Below, piece by piece: positions 18,588 through 32,800 of a stretch of DNA of 64,000 nucleotides (positions are counted from its first letter, which is position 1; the number at the start of each line of letters is the position of its first letter). The notes beneath the pieces were generated by a model. That model was not told the origin of the DNA. It worked only from the letters and a program-made list of their open reading frames with translations, and ran no database searches. Made by a program: the position numbers and the translations under genes. This stretch comes from Cristatella mucedo (taxonomy: Eukaryota > Bryozoa > Phylactolaemata > Cristatellidae). The stretch is from the NCBI GenBank assembly GCA_009760855.2, contig WPIO01000013.1:5604001-5668000 (forward strand). The letters run 5' to 3'.

Positions 18588-21500
18588 CGCAGATTTTTTT
18601 CCATACCCATGCAAGCGCACGCGTGCGCACACTCAAAAGTTTGAGAGCAGGACAAACAAGGAGATCACTATTACAATAATCCAGCTGCAGCAGTTGCAGT
18701 TGCCCCACACTGGGGCTGGGCTGCCGACGTCAGCACCCAGGCGCTCTCTGCCGCGTGCTGGAGCTGCGGTGCTGGTGCGCGGGCACTCACCGCTGAGCAG
18801 CCACTGCAGGCGCTTGATGTAGCGCTTCAGCGCGTACTCGACCTGACGCTCGTACTCCTCGAGCTCGTGCGGCAGCAGCTGCAGATGCTTGAGCGTCCCG
18901 CCCACGTTCACAGTGGGGAATATGTCGCAATACCTGCAGGCGCACGGGCGGGCGGCAGGTGACAACGCTGCGACAAGCCAACATCGGGAGGGAGGGGGAG
19001 GAGAGGAAAAAGGAAGAGAAGGGGGAATTGGAAGGAGGAGGGATCGGCGCCAGCCCGACATGGACGCCCGATCGGTGCCAGCCCGATCTGAGAGCCCGAT
19101 CGAGGCGGAAGGAAAAGTGCGCGGTCAGAGAAGGGAGCAGCAGGAGAGAGGAAGCACGGGGCGTGCGCTAGCACGCGCTCGGAGAGCTGACGCAGCATGC
19201 CGAGTGCGTACTTGGCTCCCACGCTTCTGTTGAGCGCCGGCACAGGCTTGTCTACGTGCTTGCAGTCGGGTCCGCTGACCAGTTTGAAGAGATCGAGCCG
19301 AAGCTTGCTCAGCGAGTACATTTTAAGCCACTGCAAAGTCATTACCAGCGTGCAGCAGCTCGAAGATGCGCACGCGATTGACACTTTCGGCAGGTCGGCG
19401 GCGGCCTCGGAGTTCATCCGACGACGGCAACAACGAGTGCAAGCAAGACGGCATGCCGGGGCAAGTGCCACACTCACCTGCTTGGTTGTCAAAGCATCCT
19501 CGGCATCGGGAATGCGAATTCGAGGGACATCCTTTCGCACCGACTTGGTGACAGGATAGCCTTTGAAAACACTTCCCGTCTGTCCCTTTTGATCTTCTAG
19601 ATAAAAGGACTCCATCGATGGCTTCCTTTGGGAGACCTTGACTTTCTCCATGGGATCTCGCTTGGTCGACGCTGGGTCTACAAGAGCTGACAGATGAGCG
19701 GCTGCAGACGTGGATGTGTATGTGCGCACTCGCTCACATCCCGTACATCCGGGTACGTGGCTCAAAAAAGCATCGACACAGCCTGAGGAACTAAGTAACT
19801 GCTGCGCTAGAGAGCTTCGACAGCATTCTCATAGCCCAAGGCTCCAAGGAGACACTGAAAATGCATCGTTGAAATATTCAACCAGCAACCTTCAGTGGTC
19901 AGATGTCAAAGAGCCATCTGCCGCCTGGCATGAAATGACAAAACGTGTCAAGACGTAGAGTCACAAACCTCTCACAGTTGTGGACCTAGTCGTTTGGCTC
20001 GCAGAGCTGACCCTCGACGAAGCCGCACTGAGTCTGCTGGCACTCGACTTCGTCGATTTAGCACTTCCCGGACGAGTGGCTGCTCTCACTTCAGGTTCGG
20101 TGTCATCCAACAGTTGCTACACATGAGAGAAGCCATTATTAGCAGTGACAATCAAGCTACTGCAATAGTGGATGCAGTGGTCGAAGGCCTGAGCAGTCTA
20201 GCTGTGACGAAATCGCCCCCACCCGTGCCTTCCCCGACGTAACCACGGCATCCTAGGGGGGGGGGGGAAGAGGGCCCGAGCTAGCTCATCGGAGCTGTAA
20301 GAAGGACGCCTGAAGGAGTATGCCTGCAATAACGCTACCAGCAGTGTAGAACTGCTAACTCCCTCCTGCGACTAAAAAAGCAACAATAATAACCATTATT
20401 ATAATTAATAATTAATATAAAATATATATTAATATTAATATTAATATACTGTTAATATTAATAATTGTTGTTGTTGTTATTATTATAACAGACTATTTTT
20501 ATAAAGCCCTAAGTGAACCAAATCTCTTCAGGGAAGCATGCCAATTGGCTAGTGATAACAAGTACGGTGGCTGAACACCTTCTACTCACTAGCTCATAGA
20601 AAATAAAGGGTTAACCGTGGTTATAGGAGACAAACCCGTGGACACAGGATTGCTGCAGCCATAGGGCTGCAAGACTGCACCACAACAGCTTTGCGGGGGT
20701 TCGACATCCACTCCACTGCAGGCAGCTTCGGCCAGCACGAGCGTCCTCAGGAGGGGTGATCCATTCCCAGGGCATACTCAGGCTGAACGGCAAAGACTGA
20801 GGGCACCAGAGTATTTGGCATCGCACAGTCTAGTTGGCGAGGCCACCACTGCTGATTGTCATCCGACAATGGAGGCACAAGGAGGCTATGGAGCCTACAA
20901 TTTTAATTAGCCGATGTCAAAAGCCACATGCAGCTGCAAACCAATGGCTTTGTTCGAGGCGGCATTGACGAAGAAACAAGCCTCCCTACCGGAAAGCATG
21001 AGCTGAGAGACCAACTGAGAAAGAGAGAGAGGGAGAGAGCGGGATAGAGAGAGGGAGAGAGAGGTAGAGAGAGAGGGAGATAGAAGGAGAGAGAGTGGAG
21101 AGAGAGCTTGCGCAGAAACTTAGTCAACACTTCTGTTACCAGACGTCATTTTACGGACCTGGAAGGCTGGCAATGTGGGCCACAAGAGAGCATCATTCTG
21201 GCCACGCAGCAGAACAGTACCGGACTGCTGGGATTGTGCAAACGGGCAAAAAGCACCATAAGCACAAGCAGCCACAGAGATGAGAGGAGCAAGTAGAGGA
21301 ATTACGTGGCAGCATGGAAAATGACATTTACAGTGACCGGCTTGCCTGGCCCCTTCACAGAGAGGGGAGGGCAGAGGACGGCGGGAAAGGGGGGATGGCA
21401 CAGCAGCGGACCCTGCCCCTCCCCCTGGGATCGACCCAAAGAAGTGAATCGGGTGCCAAGAAGTCCTGTGTGTACTCCGTCAGCACTCCTGCAATGGCTG

Positions 21501-21886
21501 GTGCCTCGGGCTAGGTCGAGATCCGGTCCCTATTTCGTATCTTAATCCCGGAACCTATAGAGCACCCCATCCCACGTGCCACTCCCTTACTGCATTCGTG
21601 AGGCCAACAACCATGAGCAGCCTTGAGGAGAATGGAGCATCCAGTGGATGTCACACCACCATAAATCACCAAAAACCACCATTCCTTTTGCAGCAAATGT
21701 AAAGCGCCTAGAAAGAGATTGAGTTCTCTGAGGGCGCTTTATCAAGTGCATTATTATTATTATTATTATAAAGATAATGTACCATCGAGGCAAGTTCATG
21801 GAGACGGCCGGGCGCAAAGCAGTGGCTCGCTAGACTGGCCTGCCAGCTTTGACTGCGAGGCAGCAAGAGGGAGAGAGACAGACACG

Positions 21887-21956
<70 letters not shown>

Positions 21957-23806
21957 AGAGAGACACGGAGAGGCAGAGGCAGAAACAGACAGACAGACAG
22001 ACAGAAAGCATGACTGTGCCAAAACAAACTACGGTTTGCCAATGCCTAGCAGCAACGATTCCCGTTTAACTCGGGCACTGATCGATGCCAAACGTGTGCA
22101 TAAAACGCAAGCATTAAGGAGCTAGAGTCGAGATGCAAAGCGCTACACTACAACTAGCCTCCTGAGACTCTCATAGCAATGCTGAACATGCTATGAAAGC
22201 AGTGATTGCCTCGAGCGCCCATTGTCATAGCCAGAGAAGATCAGCAGCTGAGCATACGAGCAAGTCGGCCCTCGTCTTTCTGGTTATCAGTCTAACAGCA
22301 GGCAGAACTAACGGCAGGCCTTGAAAGACGCCGTCAGCACGCCTTCACACTGACCCTCAGCGCTTTGGGACGACGGTCCATGCACCGTGTATCCCAGACT
22401 GCAAGTGAGTGCCTGTACAAACCTCAAAGGTGACTTTCCGTTCGTCCGCGGGCTCAGCGTGAGCAGCCGGCAAAGCTGGCAGTGATGCTACTGCTGCTGC
22501 CGTAGGTGCCGCGCAAATTGCCTCCCGAGGTGGCAAGCATTTCAAGTGAAAGCGACTGTCGTGCTGAAAGGCACAACCAACCAAAGTTGCCAGCACGTGC
22601 CAGAGCAGCAGTCACCGTGCTGAGTGCAAGACAGTCACAGGAAACAGCAAGGGAAACAGCGAGCCGCTCAAAGCTCAAAGCGAAAAGCACGATCCACTGC
22701 GGTGCAGCCACGGTGCACTAGGCGAGGCGTGTGTCTATGCCCCAACACACTGTGCAAAAGTCTGTCCTGCCAACAACAAGGAAGTAAATTAACTCGGATG
22801 AAATATTGACATGCAAAGCCAAAGGCAACTGATGGTGAGCCGATACCCGCATAAATCTGGCTATGGTAAATGGGCTGCTTCCTCATCGATCGCCTTATCG
22901 GCAGCCTTGCCGCTCGGCTCCCAAAGCAGCAAGCACCCAAAGCTCTGCTCGACCTTTGGGTAGCCGATTGCACAGTATGCACCCCAATGAAGAAGCTTAG
23001 CACGGCTTCGAGTGCAGCAGCAGCGGCAGCAGCAGAGGCCTTGGCTGGGTACATAATCACTTTACCACGCCACTTGCTTAAGATGATTGCTACTACTAAT
23101 ATATTCGAGGATTATGAGAAGCTAGCATCCACTTTTTATGTGGGGATACAATGTATTTCAGTCAACTAGAAGCAACTGACCGCGGTGCTCGTACTGAGCT
23201 GATGCACGAGCGAGCTGCCAGCTGCCTCTAAAGGCACTCTGTGCCCGATCCTTCGAGCACAAGTGGATTGGCTACGTGACGCAAAACGCAAAAAACGCAA
23301 AAAACGCATAAACGACAAAAAACGTATAAAACCAACGAAATTCAAGGGACAGATAAAAAAGCAGAGCCTCTAGCACCAAAGCAGATGCGGGGAGTTTGGC
23401 GTGCGACATCGAAGCATAGTTGCTGACGAACTTACGGTCGGGTCGTCGGAGATGAGCTCCTTGGGCTGCGCAAACGTTTACAGCCGCGAGGGGACGTTAG
23501 AAGCTAGGCACAACTCAAGCGCTCAGTTGATCATGCATGCATGCATGACAGCACAAAACAGCAAAACCACCGAGATGCTACTCGCCGACTCAATTAGCTA
23601 TACATACATTTACTACCGAAACAAATCGAGCGCTGGAAATCTCTAGCAAAGCCGGAAGCGCTTGGGCTGTGCAGCCGTTGTAGGAATGCTGGAGCTGTCT
23701 ACTAGCAGCTCCTCTCCTCCCCCTCGTTATCCCCCTGTCAATTACAGTAGCTGTAGCATGTGTGCAGCTTTAGCATTGCAGCCCGAACCTTGTTCCTCTT
23801 ATCCGG

Positions 23807-23840
<34 letters not shown>

Positions 23841-26800
23841 GCTATATCTTCTAGCCTTTTGATACCTTCCAGCCTCTACTGCCACAATTTTAGATAAAGC
23901 AAGCTACGTGCTAGTATCTTCTTTACTATCCCTGGGGGGAGTCTGGCCTGCACTCAGTCAGATGAAAAACAGAAGCGTCATTTTCTGAGCTACACACTAA
24001 AGGGAGCAACTTGCATTGCTTTTGGCCACCATCATGCCAGAGGCCGTTTAGATCGAGCTCACCTGTGACGAGCCTTGCTTGTTCTTGTACTTGGACTTGA
24101 CCGTGTCGACGAGCATGGCACACTTCTGTGAGTAGCTCACAGCTCGCTCGATCTCGGAAGATACTGACCTGATGTCGTCACTCTCTATTATGCCTGCAAG
24201 ACACACACATGCAAAGCGCGCTTGCAAAAGTGACCAACCAGATTTGGCGTCGGAGTATCTCTGACGGCACGGCAGTGATAAACAGCAATGCCGCTTCCAG
24301 TGATGACACAGAGTAATCTATCGTTAAATACGGCTAATGATTTAGCCACTGTCCCACACGACTCCTTCCCACCCCCTGTGCCAGGAGACGCAGTGAAAGG
24401 TGGACAGTACTGGAGTGTGAAGGCATGCTCCAGTGAGCCTTGCCGAAATCTCGCGAGCCAGGACGAAATCAGTTGCGCACTCGTGCGTTCCTTCGCGAAC
24501 GATCGGTGCGATCAGAAATCGGGCATTGGCGACACGTGCTCAGCACATGACACGTGCTGCGAAAAGTAAAGTGCAAAAGCCAACTAACAGCGGCACGCAC
24601 AACTATCGATACCTGGATCGCATCGGTCTGCCAAGAAATGCAAGGTCACGCTCAAGATCAAGACAGATCAAGATCAAGATCAAGGTCGAGATCAGGCACG
24701 AATGCTAGCCGACCAGCGCTAGCAGACCGCAGCCTCGCGCGCGGTGGCAGCTCCATCGATTGAGGTTCGCGTGGCGGAGGAGGAGATGCTCTAAAGCAGC
24801 AGCTCTGCTCAGGGGTGCTCCTTGCGCACTCTCTGAGGAGCTCGCTGCTCCCCTTACCGGTCTCTCGAAACCAATGAAAGCGGCCACCAGCTACGTGAGC
24901 GAGCGTTCGGTAGAAGTCGGCCGTTGTCGTTATGTTAGACCAGCGGCCCGGGATCGCTCCGTTTGTGTCATAGTCGTCCACGTTGAACAGTACGGTGTGC
25001 AGTGCGCAGCCTATGCCTGCAGTTTGCTCCTCGACGAACGACACCGTGACGTCCATCGCCTGGTCCGGGACTCCGCTTCCGAACAAGTAGATCCCCTCGA
25101 CAGCTAAAAGACGTCGAACGATATGAATGGGCGTGCCCGCACTCACAAACGCCATTGCCTGGTTTTCCAACTGGCTGCTCGGCGCAGTGAGCTTCTAGGT
25201 TGGCTGATCAAAGAGCCTCATTTATATAGTGGCGGCAGAAGGGCCTTTTACAGCTATCACCAGCGATTGCAGAGGGCCATAAAGGATCGCCCACTGCAGG
25301 ACTCGAAACCACGACTGGAGTCTAAATAGAGAGCAAGAACCTTACCCCTTACTGCTAAGACCCAGGGGTATCCAGACAAACGACCGACATTAACGTCTGC
25401 CGCTCTCTGTGTTCCCATCACGAGACGACACAGCTGGCAGAGACAGACTCTGGGGATGAGGTAGAGATGTGTATTGGGACAGGACAAAGATAGGAAAAAT
25501 AGGACCGCGCATGGGCGGTCGAGCACTCGCGCACGCACGCAATCGCACCCGGACACGCGCATAGGAGAGAGAGAAGAGAAGAGAAGAGGGACTTCGAGCC
25601 CGAGTCTGAAAACTCCCGCCACTTTCAACCGGTACCAAAGCTGCTCGCATGCGTGGCTTGCACAGACACAGACGTCTCAGTCATGCCGAGCACAAACAGC
25701 TGCAAACTATGAACAAAAGGGACACGTTCACTCGTCATTCAGCACCTATCGCTTCCAAACAGCCAACGCCCGTCGTTTCGCAGGCAAGCAGCCAGTCGCG
25801 CGTGCAGGAGCGTGTCTCGCGAGTGTCTGCTTCGCACGTACTGATCCCGTGTCGGGCCTCCTCGTCGTTCTCGAGCGCGGCTCGGAAGGCGGCAAGAAAA
25901 TTGCGACTGCCACCGCACTCCATGGCCAGCACGAACTTCCACGCATCCTGCAGCGACTCGGGCGTGATCTTGGTGAGCGTCGATCGCCATTTCTTCGCCT
26001 CCGACCCGAAGGCGATCAGGTTGAAGTATTCCTTGTTCGCGATCTGCTGCTCCATGAGCAGCCGCAAGGAGTGCTGGATGTGCACGAGGTAGTTGGCGTT
26101 GGACACCGAGAGATCGACGAGGATCACGACACTGCCAAGACAGCAATCGATAGTCAAATATCCCAACAGCAGCCGACCGAGGGGCGGCTGCTGCTGCAAA
26201 CGCCGCCGCCGCAGGGTCAGCCGAGCGCCTGCGCACTGCTGCCATAAGAGACCCAACCAGCCACTAACCGCTCCCCTTCGTGTAGCTCTGGCGCACACAT
26301 GCATGCCCGCAGCAGCTCAGCGCTCGGAGCCGGCCACGCTTGCCACGCTCGGGCTGTGCAGGGCAGTGCAACGGGACGCAGTATGCGGCAGCCCCTGCAG
26401 CAGTCCTGTCCCTGGCAGTATGCGGCAGCACACGGCTGCTGCTGCTGCGGCTGGCCACCGAGCGCGCGGGCGGGCGCGTACTTCTTCTCCACCACAGTGC
26501 CGAAGATCTTCCGGCTGCCGCTCGACAGCCAATTGACGCGATCCTCGTACAGCTTGACCACGCCTCCGAGGTGCTTCTGGTACTCGAAGAGCTGCGCCAG
26601 GTCGACATGCACGTTCCGCGTCGAGCCGTCGCTCCACACGAACGGCGTCATGGCGCCCTGGTTCACCACGGAGCTGACCGTCTTGCGAAGGATGGGCACG
26701 AACTGCTCCTTGCACTCGTAGGCGTTGGGCAGCAGAAGCTGATACAGGTCGAGATTCTTGGCTACAAGGCCGAAAGTGGTCGCGTGGCAGAGTCGCTGCC

Positions 26801-29800
26801 TTTCAGCAGGCAGCCGCAGCTGCCAAAGCTCGAGCAGTCAGCAAGCCGCATGGGAATAGGGTAATCCGAACTCCAGGGGGGGGGGGCTCGTCACATCGGT
26901 CACTGTCACTGGCACACACAAGCACGCAGGCTCGCCTACAAGATCCGAGCGGGAAAAGGGGACACACATTACGGGACCATTTGAACGCGAGTTTACTAAA
27001 AAAAACAAAAAACTTTCAGACAACTCACGCTCATGCTGATTTAACAGCCACATTTTATGTATCGGCAGGTGAGCCTTCACGGACCGTAATCACCACAGCT
27101 TACAGTGGTCACTAAAGGATCGCAAAGGTAAGGGAACCCGTGCAGGAAGGAAGGGGGACAGCCATTACCGGACCATTCGGTGGTGAGTTTGCTACCACGA
27201 AAAGCTACCACAGTCGAGCGGTCAACTTGGAACGTTCGATAGTGCCTTGCCTCCTCCATCAAGCACAGGCATGAGCGTCTTGTCGGCCTCCTCTCCCAGT
27301 AGAACAAGCAAGTTCTGTCGCCCCACCAACCCACTGGGAGCTGCCTCTTTGAACTGTCGGCTCCTCAGGACCAGATCAGCATCTTTTTCGAAAGAGAAAG
27401 GTGATATTTTTTAATTTAATTTCTATTTTTTAATTTAAATTTGATATTTTTTTCTGCAGTGGGCAGAGTCCATTGCGGGCAGTTCAATACGGTAGCCAGC
27501 GGCTGCAAACCATAAACCAAGCGTGTGGCTGGATTAAAAGGCTTTGCTGTTCTAATAAGCGATGCTATTGTGCGACCTTCACCACGTGCTCGTAATCTAG
27601 GTGTCGTGTTTGACAGCTGCCTCAATTTCAAAAGCTTCATTCAGAAGACTGCCTCTACAGCTAGCCATCACATCCGATCCCTATCCAAGATTAGAAGCTG
27701 TCTCCCACAGTGGCTTGTAAAAAATCTAACTAGCTCTTTAGTTCTGTCTCGGCTTGATTATTGTAATTCCCTTTTGGCTCGGCTGCCAAAGAAAGCTATT
27801 ATGCCACTACAGCGGACTATGAATATGGCTGCAAGGCTGGTCTTCAAGTCCCAGCGGTTTGAGCACGTGTCACCTTTGCTGGAAGAGCTAGGATGGTTGC
27901 CGGTTGAGCAAAGGATACAGAGCAAAGTTCTAACGCTGACCCACAAGGCCCGCCACGGCTTGGCTCCTTCGTACCTAGCTGAACTGCTGCATCAGTTTCA
28001 GCCTGTTCGCGCCCTCAGGTCCTGTGTGGACAATAAATTAGCTGTCCCATTCCTCTGCTTAAAGACAGTTGGCGACAGAAGCTTTAGCTCTGCAGGTCCT
28101 AGACTGTGGAACTCGCTTCCACAATTCTTATGCAACGACATCTACTCTCCAACTGCCGACTATGGCACATCTTTTTCAGCAGTCCTGAACTGCTACTTCT
28201 ATGCTACTCACTACCTCAACTGCTCTCCTGACTCTGCTATGCTTCCCACTTTCTCTTTGTTGCGTGAGACGAAGTCTGTTGGCTACCGAATGCGTACCGA
28301 AAGCCGCTTAGGCTGTGAGTGCGCTATACAAAACTCTCCTACGTAACACCCACATGGTCTTTATGACTTTGTGGAGTTACTGACGGAGATACATTACATC
28401 CTCAACCCTAAAAGCTAACCCTGTTGTAATTCTTTTTTGGATGCGCTGCCCTTCTAGACAATGTGATCTTATGGATCAGCGAACAATATGGCTCTGCTAT
28501 TCATGCTTTTGTTGTTTGTCCTTTCCTCCTCTTTGTGCTTAGGCCGGTTTATGGTCCTTTGATTTGGGCTACTGCCCTATGATGACGATGCCATATGATG
28601 TCTGCATATGGCTGAGCCTTGATCAAGAATCTATGGTCAGGCATATAATCCACCTCGTGGTGTCGTGGTCCTGCTTATGCTGGCAGTTAGTGCTGTTGAG
28701 CGCGTATACATCGAGTCGTGGTTGTTTTGTGTAGATGTGTACATTTTGCCTGAGACTTTTGGTGCACGTAATTGCGCATTGAAACCTAAACACTTTACCC
28801 TAAACCGTAAACTCAAAACCCAAATCCTAAACCGTAAACCAAACAGATATCTCGAGACGTGTTTTTGATGCAAATATGAACAGACACTGGCAACCATCTT
28901 ATACTTTCTGCTGTTGGCATGGGCATAGTGCCCATAGCAGAAAGTTTGCTGTCTCTGTGCATAATCGATGCTTTAGAAGTTGAGCTGCTGGCTCGATCGA
29001 ATAATCTCTAGTAAACCTTTTGAAAATCATAACCCAGAGATTAGCTTGCAATGACCCTTACAAAACTCAAGTTAATAGTGCCTTCAAGTTCTACCACCCA
29101 CACAAATTATGCAACGTTCCACCTGTAACCCTTACAGTTCAAAGTTAGTAACGTCTTTGAGAAGCTCTCAGGTCACTGTAAAATCAACAGTCCTTTGAAT
29201 CTGCTGATTTCTTAACGATGGACAAGGAAATGCATTCGATTGGATGGGTTGTAGCCCTTCAACAATTCTTTTGCTGAGGCCAGACTTGTGGACATAAGGC
29301 CTCGAGGTCATTTAGTGTGGGATGATAGTATCCTTGTCAACTCGACCGGGGTTGGAGCATCCCCTGCTTGGCATGCGACCATGGGGCTGTTGACTGCCTC
29401 GACCTAACCACCGAGACAAGACCCGGCTCATGCAGATAAATGTTGTTCTGTTACATAAGCTGTTGCTGGCAAGGTGTAGGGTGATAAAACACCTGTAAGG
29501 CCAATGGTATTCTGTAAGATTAAAAGGGAACACTTGTAAGCTATTTCATAATTAAGCCCATGTCTGCTAGGATGCTCACTAATAATGCACATTAGCTGAA
29601 TAAGCCGAGGCATGACAGTGACAGGAACCGAGTTTGCTGACTGCTGCCAGGAAATGAGCAAAGATTGTGGCAAAGATCTGCCTGGGCCTCATTTGTTTGC
29701 ACCCTCGATGACGGAAATGCCAGATGCCCGGAAATACCAGAAAATGGTGAAGGGCCAGATTATGACCGCTGCCGGGCAATCCAAACGAAAAGCAATATGG

Positions 29801-32800
29801 CAACATAAAACCCTGTTAATAGACCGGCTTATGCTCGTGCCATTGGGCAGCTCGAATGGGAAAGAGAAAGCTTGTTCGGTTCAGCAGTCAGCAGTGGTCG
29901 TGATTGCTCGGTGGCAGCCGATCCATCTGCCCCGTTACAGTAATCGCCCAAAATTAGGTAAACTCTGTGGCCATACATGTGGACACCTACACACACTCAC
30001 TCACGGGCTTAGGGCTACGGCTCGGGCAATGGTTAGTGGCCACGAGTACTTCAAAGCCGATTGCAGCAATCGCAGCTTCTGTAGCTTAATTGTTGGAGCA
30101 CTGGCCGTGGAACTAAGACAATGTGCTTGCCTCTTTTCGGAAGTGATGTTTTAAGTAGCAGATTCCCGGCAGGCACACGCCTACAGTTGCTATGCATTAA
30201 AATGTGCCCATCAAAGTGATGGCAAAATAAAGAGGATGCTCATGCCGTGGCTATTCATTGATCCACCAGATTGAGAACCTCAGAGAAGCCCTCCTGAAGA
30301 AACCAGTGCCTGCACCGACGGCCTTGCTAAGGTCCGCCTTTTCAGCGTGCTGCGAAGTCTTCTGAGTGCAACTCGTCTAAGCGTGCTGCTAAGTCTTCCA
30401 CTGATCCCTGCCTACCAATGCACGTGCATGAAGAGACAAGAGTAAGTGCGAGTGGCCCTGATCCGAGGGTAACTATGCAGCTACTGGCAGCTTCTTCACT
30501 TTTTCATTGCATCGGCGGAGGTCGTAACAGAGGGTTGCGTCCACACAGTCTAGCATGCATCCATCGCTAGTCCATCGCCGCTGCAATCGCCCATCGCAAT
30601 TAGATGTTGTTGCGCAGATAGCTGCACGGCAGAAAACCTTGCCTTTCAGACCGTTTCTCTGCAGCCACTCGTCAGACGTCTTAGGATTGAATTTGGCCGG
30701 GTCGAGCCTCAGCGGCTGATAGTGGCCGGGCGGGTGCGGAAGGAAGCGCGACTGCGGCAGCTTAGCCACCTCCTGCGATATCTACGACGAACGGCAAAAA
30801 GAAGGAGCAGTACGGTAAGCTGATTCGAGACCCGACCGAAACGTCTCGTCCGAGTCTCGGGGCGAATCTCGGCGATGGTCAAGCGGTTCGCTTCATAGCA
30901 GCGTCAGGCGCAGCAGCCAGCACACCTCGTCCATGATGGACACGAGAGCGGTGCCCATCATGCCCTTGCGCATGTCCTTGATCTTGTTGATGACGTCCTG
31001 AGCTGTCTGCACCTCTCGAAGCAAGTAGCTGATATCGTGGCCCGTGTAGATCTGTTCCTCGTTCGTCGACGTATAGCAGTGGTAGCGGCCGCCGGCAGTC
31101 GTGGCCAGATCTCGCAGCAAGCTCTGGCGTTTTGAGATTCGGCAAAGAAATGCGGACGTTTAATGACACGGTTTAACAAAGCCGACTCCACGCAGAAATG
31201 CCGAGCAGCCAATCAGGTACCACCACTGAGAAAAAGAATTAGAGAGAGGGCACATCCGTGTGCTCACGTTTGCTGAATTGTTGCTGCAGTCGTAAGCAAT
31301 GCAGTGAAATGGCTTCTCCTGGCCAAGGCACATCTGGTACGCGTACTCGCACAGAAGCTCTGGATCTTGGTCGGGCCTGTAAAAAGTGGTTGTGCAGGTC
31401 AAGGTAAGCGTCGCCCTTACATCAAGCTCGCGACCAAAGCGAGCATGCGGCTGCGTGCGCTCGTGCACTCGGCTTGCAAATTGCCGATTTGCTGTGCCGT
31501 CTAAAAGTGGGAGGAACGTGCCAAAACGAGTCAGTGCTAAGCAGACGGCCGAGAAGAAGTGGCCAACGGCCATGGTCGATACTCACACAGACCCCAGGAC
31601 GACCAGCACGTAGTCGATGTCCTTCACTTTCAGCACGTGCTTGAGAGCCTTGAGGAAATTGCAGCCTCCGGCAGACGCCAGCTCGTTGACCCACGCTTTT
31701 GCCTCGTCGACTCTAATGCAAAGCACCCGCCCACCACCAAGCGAATCAGCGCCCGCACGAGCAGTCTGCATCCGATCCATCGCTGCAGCCGCCGCAGCGG
31801 CCATGCAGCCGAGGGCCACGGTAAGCAGACAACGGCTGAGCATAGAAGCTATGTAAGGATGCGATGCGGTCCGGCCCTACTGGGAAGCCGTGCTGTCAAA
31901 CCTACATGCGGCAGTTGATATCGCGTGGAACATCCCACAGAGGCTGCGTGTCCGTGCCGAACGATACCAGATACAGCTTCTGCTTCTTCGACAGCTGCTC
32001 GTCAATCAGATGCTGCAAACATGGCAGATGAGAGAATTAACAGTATTTCAAAGAAAAAAAAATCAGCATCTCAAATTGGCACTCTCTCGGAGGTACTTAA
32101 TGCATAGACACGGATGCTCTCTGAAGACAGCAGAACTGGGCAGCAAAAAAATTGTTAATGCAGAGTGAGCACGTGCAGCCATGCTTCCAGTCATGCAGCC
32201 GCCACTCTCATCACCAGAATCAAATGCAGGTTGTGCCCGGCAAAACCCTAACCGTAGCCTGGTTCACGAAATCAGAAAAATGCAAGCCATATAATGACAG
32301 GAAAACCGTGTAAGTATAGAGAAAGTTTGAACTAGTTTGCCATTTAACTGCTCAGTAAAAAGCAAAATGTTAATACCAACAGAGCTCATCGTGTAAGGTA
32401 CCGAGGGTTTCAGAGAGAATATGCTTCAGATAAAAAAACCAACCAATTGTTAAGCAAAAGCCTTATTTTGAGAATTAAAGTAAGGAAAAAGCATTGTTTT
32501 TCATAATTCCCCTGGGCTTCTTGGTTTGTCATGATGTCACACCAACGTGATCATGGATGAAGGATCGTATGCAGGTAGCAATACTTAGAGCCTGACTTTT
32601 TATCACTCGTGCCACCGAGGCTATATGGACAAGAGGTGTAGAGCACCCCCACAACAGCATGTAGTGCAGTGACAGTTTTTTTAAACAGAAAAGAAAATTC
32701 GCATTTATAGAGCTATCCGTGCATTCCAGCTCTCCAAACGTTTCCTGACATTATTTTGGACTCACGAGGCAGAGCATGCAAAGCGCTTGAGTACAGACCA

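Noticed and set aside
25474-26864. Long ORFs on the plus strand and in other minus-strand frames
   Set aside because: Antisense or out-of-frame to VWA3A exons 9-10, kept open by high GC.
29330-29425. tRNA-like stretch on the minus strand (CTCGGTGGTTAGGTCGAGGC ... CCCCGGTCGAGTTGAC)
   Set aside because: The B-box is imperfect and no acceptor stem pairs; too weak to call a tRNA or a third SINE family.
29612-30154. 180-codon plus-strand ORF in a VWA3A intron
   Set aside because: No known motif, odd composition, no splice or promoter context; treated as chance.
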